DNA of 38,327 bases from Candidatus Eiseniibacteriota bacterium (GCA_016223045.1 JACRPT010000150.1:1-38327), one strand, 5' to 3'. Positions 7,657 to 15,923 are shown, numbered from the stretch's first letter. A program made the numbers and translations. The notes: generated by a model not told the origin, from the sequence alone.

Positions 7657-8564
7657 GCGTGCTCCCTGGCCGCCAGCGGTCCGGTCTTCATGACGCGCCC
7701 CGGCAGCTCGCGCCCGAAATGCGCGGCCACGTCGCGGGCCAGCGCGATCAGCCGCTCGAGGTCCACCTCTTCGCGCAGGCCCTCGCGCTGCAGGGCGTGG
7801 ACGAAATCCTCGGTCGCCACGTTGCCGGCCGCCACCCTGGTGAACGGGCAGCCGCCCAGCCCGGCGAAGGAGGTCTCGAACGAGGTGACGCCCGAGCGCA
7901 TCGCGGCGAAGATGTTGGCCATGCCGAGGCCGTAGGTGTCGTGGAAGTGGCAGGTGAGCTGGAGCGAGGGTTCGAGCGCGCGCAGCGCGCCGAACAGCCG
8001 CTCGACCTGCGCCGGATGCGCGTGGCCCGCGGTGTCGGCCAGGCTGATGCTGCGCAACCCCGCCGCCACATACGCGCGCACCATGCCGAGCACGCGCTCC
8101 TCGGGGATGGCGCCCTCGAAGCCGCAGCCGAACGCGGACTGCACCGAGACCTGCACCGGCTTCCCTGCCGCCACCGCCTGCTGCGCCGCGCCGATGATGC
8201 GCCGCGTCGCCTCCTCGGTCCCCATGCCGGCGTTCTTCAGGCTGTGGGTCTCGCTCGCCGAGGCGCCCATGCAGAACATCTCGACCCCGCACGCGAGCCC
8301 GCGCTCGAGACCTTTCTTGTTGAGCACCAGCCCCGAGAGCACGGTGGACGAGGTCTTGCCGGCAGTGAGGCGGCGGAACAGCTCGTCGGTGTCGGCCATC
8401 TGCGGGACCTTCTCCGGGTGGACGAACGAGCCCACCTGGACGATGTCCACGCCCGATCCCATGAGGCCGCGGATCCAGGCCTCCTTCTTCTCGAGCGGGA
8501 CCACCTGCTTCTCCATCTGGAGCCCGTCCCGCGGGCCGACCTCGTGGATCACGATGCGTGTCAT
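7653..8564 (-). CDS. HMG-CoA lyase-type acyl-CoA lyase
   Basis: DRE-TIM metallolyase of 303 residues. Residues known to matter in HMG-CoA lyase are all kept with family spacing: R12/D13 in 'VGPRDGLQ', the metal ligands H206 and H208 in 'HFHDTYG', catalytic C239 in 'GLGGCPF', and N248 in 'GNVATED' nine residues later. It should cleave a 3-hydroxyacyl-CoA with a 3-methyl or 3-carboxy substituent into acetyl-CoA and a keto acid. Human-type substrate is HMG-CoA (leucine and ketone-body metabolism). In this operon a citryl-CoA- or citramalyl-CoA-like substrate would connect it to the hydro-lyase and dehydrogenase genes. AAGGAGGG precedes the ATG. It starts 72 bases after the dehydrogenase gene and overlaps the CoA-transferase. 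Confidence 0.88.
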   Translation of the reverse strand: MTRIVIHEVGPRDGLQMEKQVVPLEKKEAWIRGLMGSGVDIVQVGSFVHPEKVPQMADTDELFRRLTAGKTSSTVLSGLVLNKKGLERGLACGVEMFCMGASASETHSLKNAGMGTEEATRRIIGAAQQAVAAGKPVQVSVQSAFGCGFEGAIPEERVLGMVRAYVAAGLRSISLADTAGHAHPAQVERLFGALRALEPSLQLTCHFHDTYGLGMANIFAAMRSGVTSFETSFAGLGGCPFTRVAAGNVATEDFVHALQREGLREEVDLERLIALARDVAAHFGRELPGRVMKTGPLAAREHA

Positions 8565-8636
8565 GTGCGGCTTCGTCCCTCCTTGTGCACGGGCCAGCGG
8601 CTCCGATGACGGCGGACCGCGCGGCGACCGCCCCGG

Positions 8637-9758
8637 CTACACCTTGGCCGCGATGGCCTCGGCCATCTGGAGCGTCGTGGCCGCGCCGCCCATGTCGTAG
8701 GTGCGCACCTTCCCTTCGCGCACCACCTCGGCGACCGCGCCCTCGACGCGCTGCGCCCGGTCGGCTTCGCCCAGCCAGTCGAGCATCATCTTCGCGGCGA
8801 GGATGGTGGCGATCGGGTTCACCTTGTACTGGCCCGCGTACTTGGGCGCCGAGCCGTGCGTCGGCTCGAACACCGCCAGCTTGTCGCCGATGTTGCCCGA
8901 GCAGCCGAAGCCGAGCCCGCCCACCATCTGCGCGCACAGGTCCGAGACGATGTCGCCGTAGAGGTTCGGCGCGACCAGCACATCGTAGTTGAACGGGTTC
9001 TTCAGGAGCCACATCGTCATCGCATCGATGTTGGCGTCGTCCATGGTGATGCCCGGGTAGTCCTTCGCCACCCGGCGCGCCGCCTCGAGGAACAGGCCGT
9101 CGGTGGCGCGCACCACGTTGGCCTTGTGGACCACCGTGACTTTCTTCCGCCCGAACTTCTTCGCGAACTCGAACGCCGCGCGGATGATGCGCTCCGAGCC
9201 CTTCTTCGTGTTGATCTTGCAGGAGAGCGCGTACTGGTCGCCGGGCAGATCCTTGAAGGCCTTGAAGGGCGGCGACAGCTCGGCGAGCGTGTCGCGCAGC
9301 CGGTCCGGCACGGTGTTGAACTCGACGCCGGCGTAGAGGTCTTCGGTGTTCTCGCGGAACACCACGAGGTCTATCCCCTCCCGGTAGTTGAGCGGGTTCT
9401 GCGCGTAGGCCTTGCACGGACGCAGGCAGACGTAGAGGTCGAAGAGCTGCCGCATCCGCACGATCGGCGAGCGGTAGACCAGGCTCTTGCCCTGGAGCGC
9501 GGGCGCCAGCTCCTTCTCGGCCTCCTTCACCGGCTTCGAGGTGATGGCGCCGAACATCGCGGCGTCCACGTTCTTCAGCAGCTCGACGGTGCGCGGCGGG
9601 AAGGCGTCGCCTTCGGCGCACCAGAAGTCCCAGCCGATGTCGCCGTGCAGGTACTCGGCGTCGAGGCCCAGGCGGTCGAGCACGATCTTCGCGGCTTCCA
9701 TGACGTCGTTGCCGACGCCGTCGCCTGGCAGCCAGGCGATCCGGTATTTCCTGCCCAT
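8637..9758 (-). CDS. Isocitrate/isopropylmalate-type beta-decarboxylating dehydrogenase
   Basis: NAD(P)-dependent decarboxylating dehydrogenase of 373 residues. 'LPGDGVGNDVMEAA' opens the protein. 'RSPIVRMRQLFDLYVCLRP' is the substrate loop, and it keeps the Ser of isocitrate dehydrogenases (RSLN in E. coli Icd) rather than the Leu-rich isopropylmalate form. 'FRENTEDLYAG' carries the catalytic Tyr and 'HKANV' the catalytic Lys. 'DIVSDLCAQMVGGLG' and 'EPTHGSAPKYAG' are the metal- and nucleotide-binding segments. The start at 9758 is fixed by AGGAGG eleven bases upstream; longer readings have no family homology. It is the first gene of the operon with the lyase, CoA-transferase and hydro-lyase. 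Isocitrate, homoisocitrate or 3-methylmalate are possible substrates; isocitrate looks closest by the loop. Confidence 0.87.
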   Translation of the reverse strand: MGRKYRIAWLPGDGVGNDVMEAAKIVLDRLGLDAEYLHGDIGWDFWCAEGDAFPPRTVELLKNVDAAMFGAITSKPVKEAEKELAPALQGKSLVYRSPIVRMRQLFDLYVCLRPCKAYAQNPLNYREGIDLVVFRENTEDLYAGVEFNTVPDRLRDTLAELSPPFKAFKDLPGDQYALSCKINTKKGSERIIRAAFEFAKKFGRKKVTVVHKANVVRATDGLFLEAARRVAKDYPGITMDDANIDAMTMWLLKNPFNYDVLVAPNLYGDIVSDLCAQMVGGLGFGCSGNIGDKLAVFEPTHGSAPKYAGQYKVNPIATILAAKMMLDWLGEADRAQRVEGAVAEVVREGKVRTYDMGGAATTLQMAEAIAAKV

Positions 9759-10166
9759 GTCGGGGAACCTCCTCGATGGTTCGGCGATGCGGACTCGTGA
9801 GTGCGTCGTCGCGCGGCGGTGGCCGCGCCCCTGCGGTTGCCGCCGGCCCGGGCGGCGCGCCTGGGGCCGCGCTTCCGCCCGCACGACGTCCAGCAGGGCA
9901 AGCAAGACTCGTGCGCCCTCCTCCCACCGCCCTGCCTCCGGCCGGGTTCCCCGCGGCCCGACGCACGAAGGACTCTAACTCGTTGGCGAAAGCGGGAGGC
10001 TCGGTCGGCAGACTACCTCATCGCGCTGCCCGCGGGGGCCGTGATGTGGGCGCGCAGGCCGCCGCGGCGGGCCCGGCCTGTCACGCGCGGCGCGCCCCGC
10101 GGCGCTTGTCAGTCTCGCGCGATTCGGGCAGGCTGCCGGCTTCCGCTCCACACTCGGAGAGAGCCC
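9759..10166. promoter_or_regulatory. Divergent intergenic region
   Basis: This 408-base gap separates the dehydrogenase operon (minus) from the POT transporter (plus) and must hold both promoters. A TTGTCA hexamer at 10106-10111 followed after 17 bases by CAGGCT at 10129-10134 is a weak sigma-70-like candidate for the transporter, 33 bases before its start. No gene, repeat family or clear operator is visible in the rest. Confidence 0.3.
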
Positions 10167-11516
10167 ATGACCGACGGCACGCCCACCTGGCGCTTCCCGC
10201 GCACCTTCTGGACCGCGAACGCGGTGGAGCTGTTCGAGCGCGCCGCCTACTACGGCACCTTCATCGCGCTGCGCACCTACCTGCTGCGCGTGGTGGGGCT
10301 CGACGACGTGCAGGCCGGCTTCGTGGCCGGGCTGTTCGGCGCGCTCATCTACCTGTTCCCGTTCTTCACCGGGGCCGCGTCCGACCGGCTCGGCTTTCGC
10401 AACTCGCTGGTCCTCGCCTTCGCGCTGCTGGCCGTGGGCTACGGCTCGCTCGGCGTCTTCCACGGGCTCGGCCCGGTGCTGGTCGGGTTGTTCCTGATCG
10501 TCGTGGGCGGCGCGTTCGTCAAGCCGGTCATCACCGGGACCGCCGCGAAGTACTCGAGCGAGGTCAACCGCGCGCGCGCCTTCAGCCTGTTCTACATGGT
10601 GGTCAACATCGGCTCGTTCACCGGCAAGACCATCGTCGCGCCCATCCGCATCCAGATGGGCGTGCATAACGTGCCGTTCTTCTCCTCGGCCGCCGCGCTG
10701 GTGGCGCTGGTCATCGTGCTGCTGTTCTACCGGCCGATGGAGAACGGCGAGGCCCGCCCGCGCAGCGTGCGCGAGACCCTGCGCGGCATGGTGACCGTTA
10801 TGAGCAACTTCCGCTTCTTCGCGCTCATCCTCATCACCGCCGGGTTCTGGGCCATCCAGGGCCAGCTCTACGCCTCGATGCCCGACTACGTCATGCGCAT
10901 GGCCGGCGAGACCTACAAGCCCGAGTGGTACGCCAACGTCAACCCGCTGGTGGTGGTGCTGTGCGTGGTGCTGGTGACGCAGCTCGTGCGCAGGTGGCCG
11001 CCGGAGCTCTCGATGGCGGTGGCGATGATGCTGATTCCGCTCTCGTCGCTCGCCATGGCCTCGTCGCGCCTGTTCCACCACGACCTGGACGTGTTCGGCC
11101 TCGCGGTGCATCCCATCACCGCGATGATGGTGCTGGGCATCGCCATCCAGGGCTTTGCCGAGTGCTTCCTGTCGCCCAAGTACCTGGAATTCGCCTCGAA
11201 GCAGGCGCCGCGGGGGCGCGAAGGTCTCTACCTGGGCTTCGCCCACATGAACACGTTCTTCGCGTGGCTGTTCGGGTTCATCTTCGCGGGCTACCTGCTC
11301 AAGGCCTACGTCCCCGACCCGAAGACCCTGCCCGCGGCGGTGCAGCAGCAGCACGCGCTGGCGCTCGCCGGCCAGGCGCCGATGCCCGGGGTGTACGCGC
11401 ACGCGTACTACCTCTGGTACGCCTTCGCCGTGGTGGGCGCGGTCTCGTTCGCGGCGATGCTGGTGTACATCGTGGTGACGCGCACGATTGACGCGCGGAA
11501 GGCAGCGGCGAAGTAG
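10167..11516 (+). CDS. POT/PTR-family peptide:proton symporter
   Basis: Polytopic inner-membrane transporter of the major facilitator superfamily, 449 residues, with about 12 hydrophobic segments. The proton-coupled oligopeptide transporter signature ExxER lies in the first helix ('ELFERAAYYG', E21/E24/R25). The second signature region is 'ARAFSLFYMVVNIGSFTG' near 143-160. The expected job is uptake of di- and tripeptides driven by the proton gradient. The start was set at ATG 10167 with GGAGAGAG upstream; the frame is open further 5' but that part is not hydrophobic or conserved. It is divergent from the dehydrogenase operon. Bacterial members vary in substrate, so peptides are inferred. Confidence 0.88.
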   Translation: MTDGTPTWRFPRTFWTANAVELFERAAYYGTFIALRTYLLRVVGLDDVQAGFVAGLFGALIYLFPFFTGAASDRLGFRNSLVLAFALLAVGYGSLGVFHGLGPVLVGLFLIVVGGAFVKPVITGTAAKYSSEVNRARAFSLFYMVVNIGSFTGKTIVAPIRIQMGVHNVPFFSSAAALVALVIVLLFYRPMENGEARPRSVRETLRGMVTVMSNFRFFALILITAGFWAIQGQLYASMPDYVMRMAGETYKPEWYANVNPLVVVLCVVLVTQLVRRWPPELSMAVAMMLIPLSSLAMASSRLFHHDLDVFGLAVHPITAMMVLGIAIQGFAECFLSPKYLEFASKQAPRGREGLYLGFAHMNTFFAWLFGFIFAGYLLKAYVPDPKTLPAAVQQQHALALAGQAPMPGVYAHAYYLWYAFAVVGAVSFAAMLVYIVVTRTIDARKAAAK

Positions 11517-11585
11517 GGGGCGCGCCGGCCACAGCGGGACCCATCGCGGCGAAGCCCCGGTCCGCGACCGGATGGGGAGACTGGC

Positions 11586-11660
11586 TTGAAGCGAGATCGT
11601 TCACCGGAGAGCCGCCCGCGGCGCGGAGTCGAGCGCGACCTGGAGGAGAAGCCGGCGTGA
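11586..11660 (+). CDS. Possible 24-codon leader ORF coupled to the GT-C gene
   Basis: A TTG start six bases after a GGGGAG site opens a 24-codon frame rich in Arg and Glu. Its TGA stop overlaps the GTG start of the next gene (GTGA at 11657-11660). Its first six residues, MKRDRS, are the same as those of the next protein, so it may be a short local duplication of that gene's start. It could serve as a translational-coupling leader. No homology is recognisable and chance is possible in this base composition. Confidence 0.3.
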   Translation: MKRDRSPESRPRRGVERDLEEKPA

Positions 11661-13804
11661 AGCGCGATCGCTCGCATGCTGGCCGCTCGAGCCGCGGCGA
11701 TCGCGATCGTCCCGCGCGCGGGCGCGACCGCGCCGCCCCGCGCGCGCCCGGCCGCCCGCCGGCGCAGGCGCCGTCCGGCCCCGCGGCGGTCCTGCCGCTC
11801 CGTCACCCGGCGGTCCTGGTCGCGATCCTCGTCGCCGCCGTCCTCGTCGTGGTCTCGGTCACCTACCTCATCTACGACACCGACGTCTGGCAGCACCTGA
11901 CCGTGGGCCGCGCGGTGTGGACGCTGCATCGCATCCCCACCACCCAGGTCTGGACCTGGCCCACGTACGGCGGGCCCGACGTCAACTACGCGTGGGGCTT
12001 CGAGACGCTGCTGTGGCCGGTGTGGAAGCTGGGTGGGGTCAACGGGCTCTTCGCCTGGCGCTGGATCACGACGCTCGCCGCCTTCGGCCTGCTGTTGGTC
12101 GCCGCGCGGCGCATGGGGGCGCGCGGCCTCACGCCGCTGGTGGTCGCCGTGCTGTGCGCGCTCGTCTACCGGCAGCGCTCGCAGGTGCGGCCCGAGACGC
12201 TCGCGGCGGTGCTCTTCGCCGTCGAGATCTGGATCCTCGAGACGCGGCGGCACGGCGGGCGGGACCACACCTGGTGGCTGGTGCCCTGCGCGCTGATCTG
12301 GGTCAACGTGCACATCACGTACTACCAGGGCTTCGTGCTGCTCGGCGCCCACCTGGCCGACGCCCTGCTGGCGGCACGGCGGGCGCGCGGCCGCGACGAC
12401 GCGGCGCGGCAGGAAGCCGGCGCGCGCGCGCGGCGCCTGTGGCGCGTGGGGCTCGCGGCGCTCGCCGTCTCGTTCCTCAATCCCTTCGGCTGGCGGGCGC
12501 TGGCGCAGCCCTTCGAGTATTTCCTCTTCTGGAGGCACGAGCAGCTCTACCGCCTGGTCAGCGAGCTGGGTCCGGTGGACTGGAGCCGCAACCTCCTCGA
12601 CGGGCTGATCCTCCTGCTCGCGCTGTGGCCGGTCCTCCTCGTGTGGCGCACGCGGACCCGCGGCTTCGATGTGGTGGAAGTGGCGCTGGCCGCGCTCTTC
12701 ATCCCGATGGCGCTCACCTCCCAGCGTTTCCTCGGCAGCCTCGCGCTCGCGGCGTTCCCCTACCTGGCGCGCGACCTGAACGCGTGGATCGGGGCGCGCC
12801 GCTGGCCGCGCTGGACCGCGGCGGCGCCGGCGCGCGCCGCGCTCGCGTCCACGGCCTGCGTGGCGCTGGCCTGGCCCGAGCTCTCGCACTCCGACCCGCC
12901 GCTCGGCGTCGGCATGGAGTGGAAGGCCTACCCGGTCGCGGCCTGCGACTTCATCGCCGCGCATGACGTGCGCGGGCGCGCGTTCAACCACCTGCGCACC
13001 GGCGGCTACCTGCTGTGGCGCTTCTGGCCCGACCGCGGGCGGCTGCCCTTCATGGACGTGCACTTCGCCGGGACTCCCGAGCTGCGCGCCCGCTACATCG
13101 CCGCGATGACGACGACCGGGGCGTGGGGCGCGCTCGACCTGCAACACCGGTTCGACTACGCGCTGCTCGCGCGCCCGCAGGCCCCGGGCGACCATCTGCC
13201 GGACCTGCTGGACGCCGACAGCACCTGGGCGCCGGTCTTCGTGGACGACGCCGCGGCGCTCTACGTGCGGCGCGAGGGGCGCCTCGCCACGCTGGCGGAC
13301 AGCTTCGGCTATCGCGTGCTGGGCGCCGGGCGCGAGCGGCTGCTCGCCGTCACCGGCGCCGCGAGCACCGACTCCGTGCTGCGCGCACGCGCCGCGGCGG
13401 AGCTGCGCCGCCAGGTCCGGGCCTCGCCCACCACCGCGCTGTCACTCAGCTTCCTCGCCAACATCGCCCTGCTCGAGGGCCGGCTGGACGAGGCGCGCGA
13501 CGCGCTCGAGCACGCGCTCGCAAGCGACCCGCGGATCCCCGAGCTGCATCTGCGGCTGGGCCGGGTCGCGCTCCGCGCCGGGCGGACGGCCGAGGCGATC
13601 GCCGAGCTCCACGAGGAACTCGCGGCCCGACCGGGCGCGCGCGACGCGGAGTTGGCGCTGGGACTCGCCTACCGGGCGGCCGGCGACAACGAGCGGGCGC
13701 GCGCGGCCTACCTGCGCGTGCTCAAGCGCGATCCCCACGACGAGGTGGCGAGCGCGCTGCTGCGCATGCTCGCCGAGGGTGGAGGCGGGGAACGCCCGCG
13801 CTAG
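11657..13804 (+). CDS. GT-C-like polytopic membrane protein with C-terminal TPRs
   Basis: 715-residue membrane protein. Residues 1-50 are a basic, disordered N-terminus. The first membrane helix (about 52-73) is followed at once by 'DTDVWQHLTVGR', the Asp-rich motif seen in the first extracytoplasmic loop of GT-C-fold glycosyltransferases and their relatives that use polyprenyl-linked sugars. About ten further hydrophobic segments extend to residue 415. A soluble region follows, then two to three tetratricopeptide repeats (about 590-705, e.g. 'LEGRLDEARDALEHALASDP'). The GTG start has GGAGGAG upstream and overlaps a possible leader ORF. The role may be transfer of sugars to lipids or proteins in the envelope; donor and acceptor are unknown, and enzymatic activity is inferred only from the motif. 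Confidence 0.7.
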   Translation: MKRDRSHAGRSSRGDRDRPARGRDRAAPRAPGRPPAQAPSGPAAVLPLRHPAVLVAILVAAVLVVVSVTYLIYDTDVWQHLTVGRAVWTLHRIPTTQVWTWPTYGGPDVNYAWGFETLLWPVWKLGGVNGLFAWRWITTLAAFGLLLVAARRMGARGLTPLVVAVLCALVYRQRSQVRPETLAAVLFAVEIWILETRRHGGRDHTWWLVPCALIWVNVHITYYQGFVLLGAHLADALLAARRARGRDDAARQEAGARARRLWRVGLAALAVSFLNPFGWRALAQPFEYFLFWRHEQLYRLVSELGPVDWSRNLLDGLILLLALWPVLLVWRTRTRGFDVVEVALAALFIPMALTSQRFLGSLALAAFPYLARDLNAWIGARRWPRWTAAAPARAALASTACVALAWPELSHSDPPLGVGMEWKAYPVAACDFIAAHDVRGRAFNHLRTGGYLLWRFWPDRGRLPFMDVHFAGTPELRARYIAAMTTTGAWGALDLQHRFDYALLARPQAPGDHLPDLLDADSTWAPVFVDDAAALYVRREGRLATLADSFGYRVLGAGRERLLAVTGAASTDSVLRARAAAELRRQVRASPTTALSLSFLANIALLEGRLDEARDALEHALASDPRIPELHLRLGRVALRAGRTAEAIAELHEELAARPGARDAELALGLAYRAAGDNERARAAYLRVLKRDPHDEVASALLRMLAEGGGGERPR

Positions 13805-13836
13805 ATCCGTCGCGCACGTCGCGATGCCGGGCCCGG

Positions 13837-13853
13837 ACCCGCCACCGGCGGGT
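13837..13853 (+). terminator. GC-rich hairpin after GT-C gene
   Basis: ACCCGCC-ACC-GGCGGGT is a perfect 7-bp stem with a 3-base loop, 32 bases after the stop codon. There is no T-run behind it, as is common in very G+C-rich genomes, so its role as a terminator is a guess. Confidence 0.4.
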
Positions 13854-14027
13854 GCCCTGGACTGCGATCCGCGCAGGTCAATCTACCAAGTCGGGTCCGA
13901 ATGCTCCGGTCTCACGCTTCGCTCATCGCGCGGGCGCCCCGGCGCCCGGTTCCGCCGGGATCGCATTCGCGGCAACGACTCGTGTATGGTCCCGTCCAGC
14001 CATGCAGACCCGTGAAGGAGATCGAAG

Positions 14028-15203
14028 ATGAACCGCTTGCCTCTGGTCCTGTCCATGCTCGCGACCGCGGGCGTCCCGCCCGCGCTCGCGCAGGCCGTCC
14101 TCCAGCCACCCGCGGCGGCGGCTCCCACGCTCGATGAGGTCCGGCGCGACATGGGCATCCCGTCGCGCTCGCTGGCGCTGCGCGGGCAGCGCGACTCGAT
14201 CGGGTTCGCGTGGAACGGGGAGCAGATGGCGAAGGTCTGGGAGCTTTCGGCCTCGCCGCCGGCGCCCGACTCGTTCGGGCCGCTCCCCGCACCGGGCGTG
14301 GCCGCGGTCATCTGCCCGCACGACGACTACCTCTACGCCGCGCGCGTCTACCGGCGCGTGCTGCCGCTGATCACCGCGAAGACCATCGTGCTCGTGGGCG
14401 TGTTCCACCGCTCCCGCCGCTTCGGCGCGCACGACCGGCTGGTGTTCGACCCCTACCGGTCGTGGCGCGCGCCGGACGGGCCGGTCAAAGTCTCGGGCCT
14501 GCGCGAGGACCTGCTCGCCCGGCTGCCGCGCGAGGACTTCGTGCAGGACGCGGCGATGCACGACTCGGAGCACTCGCTCGAGGCGCTGGCCTACTGGCTC
14601 AGGCATATCCGCCCCGACGTGGAGATCGTGCCGGTCATCGTGCCGGCGGCGAAGTTCGAGCGGTTCGAGCTGCTCGCCGACCACCTCGGCGCGGCGCTCG
14701 CCGGCGCGATGAGCGGACGCGGCTGGCAGCTCGGCCGCGACGTGGCGATCGCCATCTCCACCGACGGCGTGCACTATGGCCCCGACTTCAAGCACACGCC
14801 CTTCGGCGAGGGCGGCATCGAGGCGTACGCGAAGGCGACGGCGAACGACCGCGCGCTGCTGCGCGGGCCGCTCCTGGGGCCGCTCACCACGGCGCACGTG
14901 CGCGAGCTGTACACGACCTTCGTGGACCCGGAGCAACCCGACACCTACCGCCTCACCTGGTGCGGGCGCTTCGCGGTGCCGTTCGGGCTGCTGCTGCTCC
15001 AGCGCGTCGCGCAGGGACACGGGCAACCGGTGGGCCATCCTGTGGCCTACGCCACGTCGGTCGGCTGGCCCGAGCTGCCGGTGCGCGAGCTCGGCGTCGG
15101 CGCCACCGCGCCGGCCAGCCTCTACCACTTCGTCGGCTACCCGTCGGTCGCGTTCACGCTCGACCGCACGATGGACCCGGAGGTCGGGCGGCCGCGGCGA
15201 TAG
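14028..15203 (+). CDS. Exported MEMO1-like protein (AmmeMemoRadiSam system B family)
   Basis: 391-residue protein of the MEMO1 family, distantly related to extradiol-type dioxygenases. Metal-ligand motifs match: 'PHDDYLYAARVY' (H98), 'GVFHRSRRF' (H127), 'EHSLE' (H182), 'ISTDGVHYG' (H249) and 'TWCGR' (C312). Residues 1-21 form a signal peptide ending in an ALA-Q-type site, which is unusual, because most family members are cytosolic and about 270-300 residues long. AAGGAG precedes the ATG. The usual partner genes (AMMECR1 and a radical SAM enzyme) are absent here. A methyltransferase gene starts 13 bases downstream and probably shares the transcript. The reaction is not known; a copper/iron-binding or redox role outside the cytoplasm is inference. 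Confidence 0.82.
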   Translation: MNRLPLVLSMLATAGVPPALAQAVLQPPAAAAPTLDEVRRDMGIPSRSLALRGQRDSIGFAWNGEQMAKVWELSASPPAPDSFGPLPAPGVAAVICPHDDYLYAARVYRRVLPLITAKTIVLVGVFHRSRRFGAHDRLVFDPYRSWRAPDGPVKVSGLREDLLARLPREDFVQDAAMHDSEHSLEALAYWLRHIRPDVEIVPVIVPAAKFERFELLADHLGAALAGAMSGRGWQLGRDVAIAISTDGVHYGPDFKHTPFGEGGIEAYAKATANDRALLRGPLLGPLTTAHVRELYTTFVDPEQPDTYRLTWCGRFAVPFGLLLLQRVAQGHGQPVGHPVAYATSVGWPELPVRELGVGATAPASLYHFVGYPSVAFTLDRTMDPEVGRPRR

Positions 15204-15216
15204 CGGCGCCTTCGCC

Positions 15217-15807
15217 ATGATGGACTGGGACGCGCGTTACAGCGAGCCGGGCTACGCCTACGGGACCGAGCCCAACGACTTCCTGCGCGAGGTCGCGGGT
15301 CGCATCCCGCCGGGACCGGTGCTGTGCGTGGCCGAGGGCGAGGGCCGCAACGCGGTCTGGCTCGCCGGGCGCGGGCACGACGTGGTGGCCGTGGACAACT
15401 CCGGCGTCGGGCTCGCCAAGGCCGCCCGCCTCGCCGCCAGCCGCGGCGTCACGGTCAGGACCATCGTGGCCGACCTCGCCGAGTTCGCGATCGAGCCCGG
15501 CGCCTGGGCCGGGATCGTCGCGATCTTCGCGCACCTGCCGCCGCCGGTGCGGGCGCGCCTGCACCGCGCCGCGGTCGCGGGGCTGCGGCCGGGCGGCGCG
15601 TTCGTGCTCGAAGCCTACACGCCGCGCCAGCTCGAGTTCGGGACCGGCGGCCCGCCGGCGCTCGAGCTGCTGATGTCGCTGACCGATCTGCGCGCCGAGC
15701 TCGCCGGGCTCGAGCTGGTCATCGCGCGCGAGGTCGAGCGGGACGTGGTCGAGGGCCGCTACCACACCGGCCGCGCGGCCGTGGTGCAGGTGCTGGGGAA
15801 GCGCTGA
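15217..15807 (+). CDS. SAM-dependent methyltransferase (class I)
   Basis: Soluble Rossmann-fold methyltransferase of 196 residues. 'WDARYSEPGYAYGTEPNDFL' is the opening shared with many small TehB/thiol-methyltransferase-like proteins. Motif I is 'VLCVAEGEGRNAVWLA' (35-50), with AEG in place of the usual GCG. 'VVAVDNSGVGLAKA' is the Asp that binds the SAM ribose. It starts 13 bases after the MEMO-like gene, with ATGATG offering two possible starts (15217 or 15220). Small metabolites are typical substrates for this group; none can be assigned. Confidence 0.85.
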   Translation: MMDWDARYSEPGYAYGTEPNDFLREVAGRIPPGPVLCVAEGEGRNAVWLAGRGHDVVAVDNSGVGLAKAARLAASRGVTVRTIVADLAEFAIEPGAWAGIVAIFAHLPPPVRARLHRAAVAGLRPGGAFVLEAYTPRQLEFGTGGPPALELLMSLTDLRAELAGLELVIAREVERDVVEGRYHTGRAAVVQVLGKR

Positions 15808-15923
15808 GGCAACCGAGGAGGGTCTCACAGCCATCGCCGGCAGGCGCTCACTGCGACGGCGCGTGCATCCGCCGCAATCAGGCCGCATCGTCTGCGCCGT
15901 TCGATCATGCTTCCACGACGGAA

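Noticed and set aside
5314-7935. Very long open frame on the plus strand (873 codons) opposite the leuC, CoA-transferase and lyase genes
   Set aside because: It is a mirror of the real genes: His/Arg/Val-rich, no recognisable domain, no ribosome binding site. High G+C removes stop codons on the other strand. The same holds for long frames opposite acs (20068-22100) and the PIG-L gene (25070-28063).
4646-9758. Ordinary leucine biosynthesis operon
   Set aside because: LeuC, LeuD and a LeuB-like enzyme are present, but no LeuA, and an HMG-CoA-lyase-type enzyme and CoA-transferase are inserted. The dehydrogenase loop is not the isopropylmalate form.
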